From positions 29,406 through 93,405 of the forward strand of contig CANNQP010000014.1 in assembly GCA_947507875.1 (NCBI GenBank): a stretch of 64,000 nucleotides of DNA, given 5' to 3'. Under the pieces are notes generated by a model that was not told the DNA's origin, ran no database searches, and was given only the letters and a program-made list of their open reading frames with translations. Of this stretch, positions 61,837-64,000 are shown in pieces. This stretch comes from Verrucomicrobiaceae bacterium (GTDB taxonomy: Bacteria > Verrucomicrobiota > Verrucomicrobiia > Verrucomicrobiales > Verrucomicrobiaceae). Position numbers and translations under genes: made by a program. The first letter of the stretch is position 1. Every line of letters begins with the position of its first letter.

Positions 61837-62811
61837 CTATTTCATGCGTTCATGTGCGAAGATTTTGAAAGCTCCCCCAGCGCCGTAAGGATCGACCATG
61901 GGCCCGGAAGCGCCACGAACATGTTTGTGGATAAAGTCTGCCTGGGTTCCTGACCAACCACAGTTCAAACCCGCACTCTCCATCCATTGCTGAAAATCCG
62001 TGAAGTTGATGTCCGCAGTCAGATCTTGTCTTCCAGGTCGCTCATAAATCTCGAGACCTTCCAGACGCTGGTGCATGAAGTAAGCTCTCAAGGTTCCGCG
62101 CGGACGGCGATGATAGAGAGTTGGAAAAACATCGCCGTAATCAATAGATAAAATGCTGCCGGAATGCCAGAGGGGAAGCCACCCGTTTAGCCAATCGTAA
62201 ACCGATTCATGCAGTTCGCAGCGTTGGTTAGCCGTAGGTGGCTGCCAAGCAATCGCAGAAAAGTGAGATTGCTTCTCTGGTGCCATCTCAAGTGGTTGGA
62301 GCTGTTCCTTGTGTCCCTTAGAATCTTCTGTCACATACACTTCATGCCATCTCCCCTCATGATACTGGATTAGTCTAACGGGAAACGCATCCAGTAGTTC
62401 ATTGTGGTAAATCCAAGCGTGTCCTCTGCAGGCCGTCAGCGCCTGTTCCAGGTGGTCATGCCAAAGAATGCTTTTGCCTAAACGATGCTTTTGCTGCTCT
62501 CTCAAAATGGTGGAGTTCTCCACGATATGCCATCTGAAGCAGCGCCGCTGCCACCAGCCTAGGCAACGCTGAATTTCGGCCATGAGCATGCCATTCCCTG
62601 CGCCGATTTCGATGACGTCGCAAATGTCTGGTGAGTGAACCGAACTAGTCTTGATCCAGCGTGCGATTGCCTGACCTAGCAGAGGCGAAAGAGTCGCTGA
62701 GGTAGCAAAGTCTCCCTGAGAACCACCTACTGCACGGATCTGGTTAGCATAGTAACCTAGCACGGGATCATGCAGCGCTCGTGCCATGAAGGAGGCGAAC
62801 GACTCGGTCAT
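61837..62811 (-). CDS. SAM-dependent methyltransferase, MidA/NDUFAF7-like
   Basis: 324 residues. FASFMARALHDPVLGYYAN at the start, GDFATSATLSPLLGQAIARW, the SAM loop VIEIGAGNGMLMAEI near 70 and IYHNELLDAFPV are the PF02636 pattern shared with mitochondrial NDUFAF7, an arginine methyltransferase acting on complex I. In bacteria the target is unknown. It lies 33 bp downstream of the DUF1080 gene on the same strand. Confidence 0.9.
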   Translation of the reverse strand: MTESFASFMARALHDPVLGYYANQIRAVGGSQGDFATSATLSPLLGQAIARWIKTSSVHSPDICDVIEIGAGNGMLMAEIQRCLGWWQRRCFRWHIVENSTILREQQKHRLGKSILWHDHLEQALTACRGHAWIYHNELLDAFPVRLIQYHEGRWHEVYVTEDSKGHKEQLQPLEMAPEKQSHFSAIAWQPPTANQRCELHESVYDWLNGWLPLWHSGSILSIDYGDVFPTLYHRRPRGTLRAYFMHQRLEGLEIYERPGRQDLTADINFTDFQQWMESAGLNCGWSGTQADFIHKHVRGASGPMVDPYGAGGAFKIFAHERMK

Positions 62812-62844
62812 TGTGGGAAGAGCGTTCGCCTGAACTAAATCTTT

Positions 62845-63483
62845 TTACTTCAGCTCTTTGATACGAAGGTTACGAAACTTGTAAGTTGCCCCTTTTTCGC
62901 CGTGGTGCTGGATGGCGATTGCGCCAGATGCATCGGTTGCATCTTCGATATCGGTGGTGACTACACCATTGACTTCGATCTTTAGTTTTTTGCCCTGGCA
63001 AGTGATGCGGTAGGTGTTCCAGTCATTGCGCTTAAAGGCATCTCCAGCGCGGGTGCGGAAGGCTTGTTCACTGGCCTTATCTCCTTTGATGGGGCTGATG
63101 AACCACATGCGCCGACCTTCATCATACAAGCCACCTGACCACTTTCTCTTTTCGTCTCCATCCACTTCCGCTTGGTAGCCGAAGACCTTGTTGGGTTGAA
63201 CATGGGCACGGAACATGAAGCCGCTATTGGCCTTACCTGGAGGCAGAAGAATTTCGCCTTCGAAGATGAAGTCACTGTAGGTCTTTTCCGTGACGACGAA
63301 AAATTTCTTCTCTCCTGTCAGATGAATTTCACCCTCTTTGACTTCGATCGTGCCCCATTCGTACGGGTTTTTCCATCCCGTCATGGTCTTGCCGTCAAAA
63401 AGAGGCGTGAATCCATCTTCAGCAGAGGTGGTGGAGACGAAGAGGAGCAGGGCACTGGCAAGGGCGAAACGACGGGTGATCAT
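62845..63483 (-). CDS. Exported DUF1080 protein (3-keto-disaccharide hydrolase family)
   Basis: 212 residues with a signal peptide (MITRRFALASALLLFVSTTSA). GFTPLFDGKTMTGWKNP, GEILLPPGKANSGFMFRAHV, YQAEVDGD and WNTYRITCQGKKLKIEVNGV are the conserved blocks of the DUF1080 concanavalin-like fold. Family members cleave 3-keto-glycosides made by Gfo/Idh/MocA-type or FAD oxidoreductases; those enzyme types are also in this window. Its own substrate is unknown. Confidence 0.9.
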   Translation of the reverse strand: MITRRFALASALLLFVSTTSAEDGFTPLFDGKTMTGWKNPYEWGTIEVKEGEIHLTGEKKFFVVTEKTYSDFIFEGEILLPPGKANSGFMFRAHVQPNKVFGYQAEVDGDEKRKWSGGLYDEGRRMWFISPIKGDKASEQAFRTRAGDAFKRNDWNTYRITCQGKKLKIEVNGVVTTDIEDATDASGAIAIQHHGEKGATYKFRNLRIKELK

Positions 63484-63525
63484 GGTTTAAGAGGATGCCG
63501 GATTATTCCTCTCCAGCCTTTTTTG

Positions 63526-63560
63526 CAAACAAAAAGGCCGGGACGTTTCCGCCCCGGCCT
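63526..63560 (-). terminator. Rho-independent terminator of the ammonium transporter gene
   Basis: AGGCCGGG (63535-63542) pairs with CCCGGCCT (63553-63560). On the minus strand the stem ends in a run of T residues. Confidence 0.85.
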
Positions 63561-63586
63561 CCGTTTAGATGGTTAATGACAAGCGA

Positions 63587-64000
63587 TTAGTGTTCGTAAC
63601 CGGTTTCTCCGTGTTCAGCAAGGTCAAGACCGACTGCTTCTACTTCCTCACTTGGACGCAGGCCAACGATAGCTTTCACAATGATCGTGATGATCACCGT
63701 CGCAACCACGCTCCACACGATGGTTAGCGCCACGGCTTTCAGCTGGTTCATCAGCAAGCCTTCTTTCAGGCCTGCCACGATGGAATTGGCTTTCTCATCA
63801 GCAAACACTCCCGTCAAAATCGCGCCCAGCGTGCCCCCGACACCATGCACACCAAAGGTGTCCAGCGCGTCATCGTAGCCCAGCATTTTCTTCAAGTAAG
63901 CCACCGCGATAAAGGGAATCACCCCCGCGGCCACCCCCATGATCACCGATGAGGTCGCCGTGACGAAGCCTGCGCCAGGGGTGATGACCACCAGACCTGC
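63587..64000 (-). CDS. amtB: Ammonium transporter AmtB, C-terminal part (5' end outside window)
   Basis: The frame is open to the window edge; 137 residues are visible. TFGVHGVGGTLGAILTGVFA carries the second pore His and GAGFVTATSSVIMGVAAG an upstream helix. The cytoplasmic tail RPSEEVEAVGLDLAEHGETGYEH is the usual AmtB ending that meets GlnK. It lets ammonium/ammonia across the inner membrane. A strong terminator follows its stop. Confidence 0.93.
   Translation of the reverse strand, partial: AGLVVITPGAGFVTATSSVIMGVAAGVIPFIAVAYLKKMLGYDDALDTFGVHGVGGTLGAILTGVFADEKANSIVAGLKEGLLMNQLKAVALTIVWSVVATVIITIIVKAIVGLRPSEEVEAVGLDLAEHGETGYEH

Noticed and set aside
1..64000. Search by eye for tRNA, rRNA, CRISPR arrays, insertion sequences and phage genes
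   Set aside because: No T-loop or cloverleaf pattern, spaced repeats, transposase or integrase motifs were noticed in any gap or frame. A covariance-model and repeat search would be needed to be certain.

Overview
The window looks like chromosomal DNA from a Verrucomicrobiota bacterium, probably a Prosthecobacter/Verrucomicrobium-like member of Verrucomicrobiaceae (inferred from gene content). Supporting signs are LL-diaminopimelate aminotransferase (DapL), two large PVC-type propeller/HEAT/mono-haem proteins, a DUF1549/DUF1553 cytochrome protein, a DUF1501 protein, a DUF1080 hydrolase, Tat-exported Gfo/Idh/MocA oxidoreductases and a free-standing SWIB-domain protein. I found no rRNA, tRNA, CRISPR array, prophage or insertion sequence. 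Both ends cut genes: an MFS transporter on the left and an ammonium transporter on the right.

0-10 kb: an MFS carrier and a degenerate MBOAT/AlgX-like membrane protein (minus strand), then a plus-strand run: exported amidase, SDR-shikimate kinase fusion, PilT-type ATPase, FolB, a divergent PurC-like protein, a SIS-domain sugar isomerase and a MacB-like permease. 10-24 kb: Nudix hydrolase, an exported unknown, PilB/GspE ATPase, MazG, thioredoxin and a Tat-exported oxidoreductase. A minus-strand operon then encodes an outer-membrane efflux lipoprotein, periplasmic adaptor, ABC ATPase and CDP-alcohol phosphatidyltransferase, next to a ThrRS without a TGS domain. The permease that best fits the adaptor and ATPase lies 7 kb away, on the other strand.

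24-34 kb: a GntR/LacI-type regulator divergent from an RraA-like protein, a sialidase-like propeller and an FAD oxidoreductase. This is a compact catabolic operon with a possible operator at the divergent start. A glycosidase-like propeller and a large PVC haem protein follow on the minus strand. 34-47 kb: TatD, MauE/DoxX, a YugP-like zinc protease, an alpha/beta hydrolase, two small coiled-coil envelope proteins, DUF1501, glutamate dehydrogenase, an ECF sigma factor, DapL, a monothiol glutaredoxin, a mono-haem protein, a NanM-like Kelch protein, exported MsrB and a NarL-type response regulator.

47.8-49.1 kb is the longest stretch without a convincing gene. It holds a 16-bp palindrome and a plus-strand terminator-like hairpin. 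49-64 kb: a second PVC haem protein, a second Tat-type oxidoreductase, an acyl-CoA synthetase-like ligase, RsmE, a DUF1549/1553 protein, a DUF47-Pit phosphate uptake pair, a SWIB protein, a MidA-like methyltransferase, a DUF1080 hydrolase and AmtB.

No single complete new system is evident. The best leads are the MBOAT/AlgX fusion whose catalytic motifs look lost in both halves, the SDR-shikimate kinase fusion, the divergent long PurC-like protein, the sialidase-like protein with His in place of the first triad Arg, a palindromic insert inside the FAD oxidoreductase gene, and the 1.2-kb gap with its hairpin.
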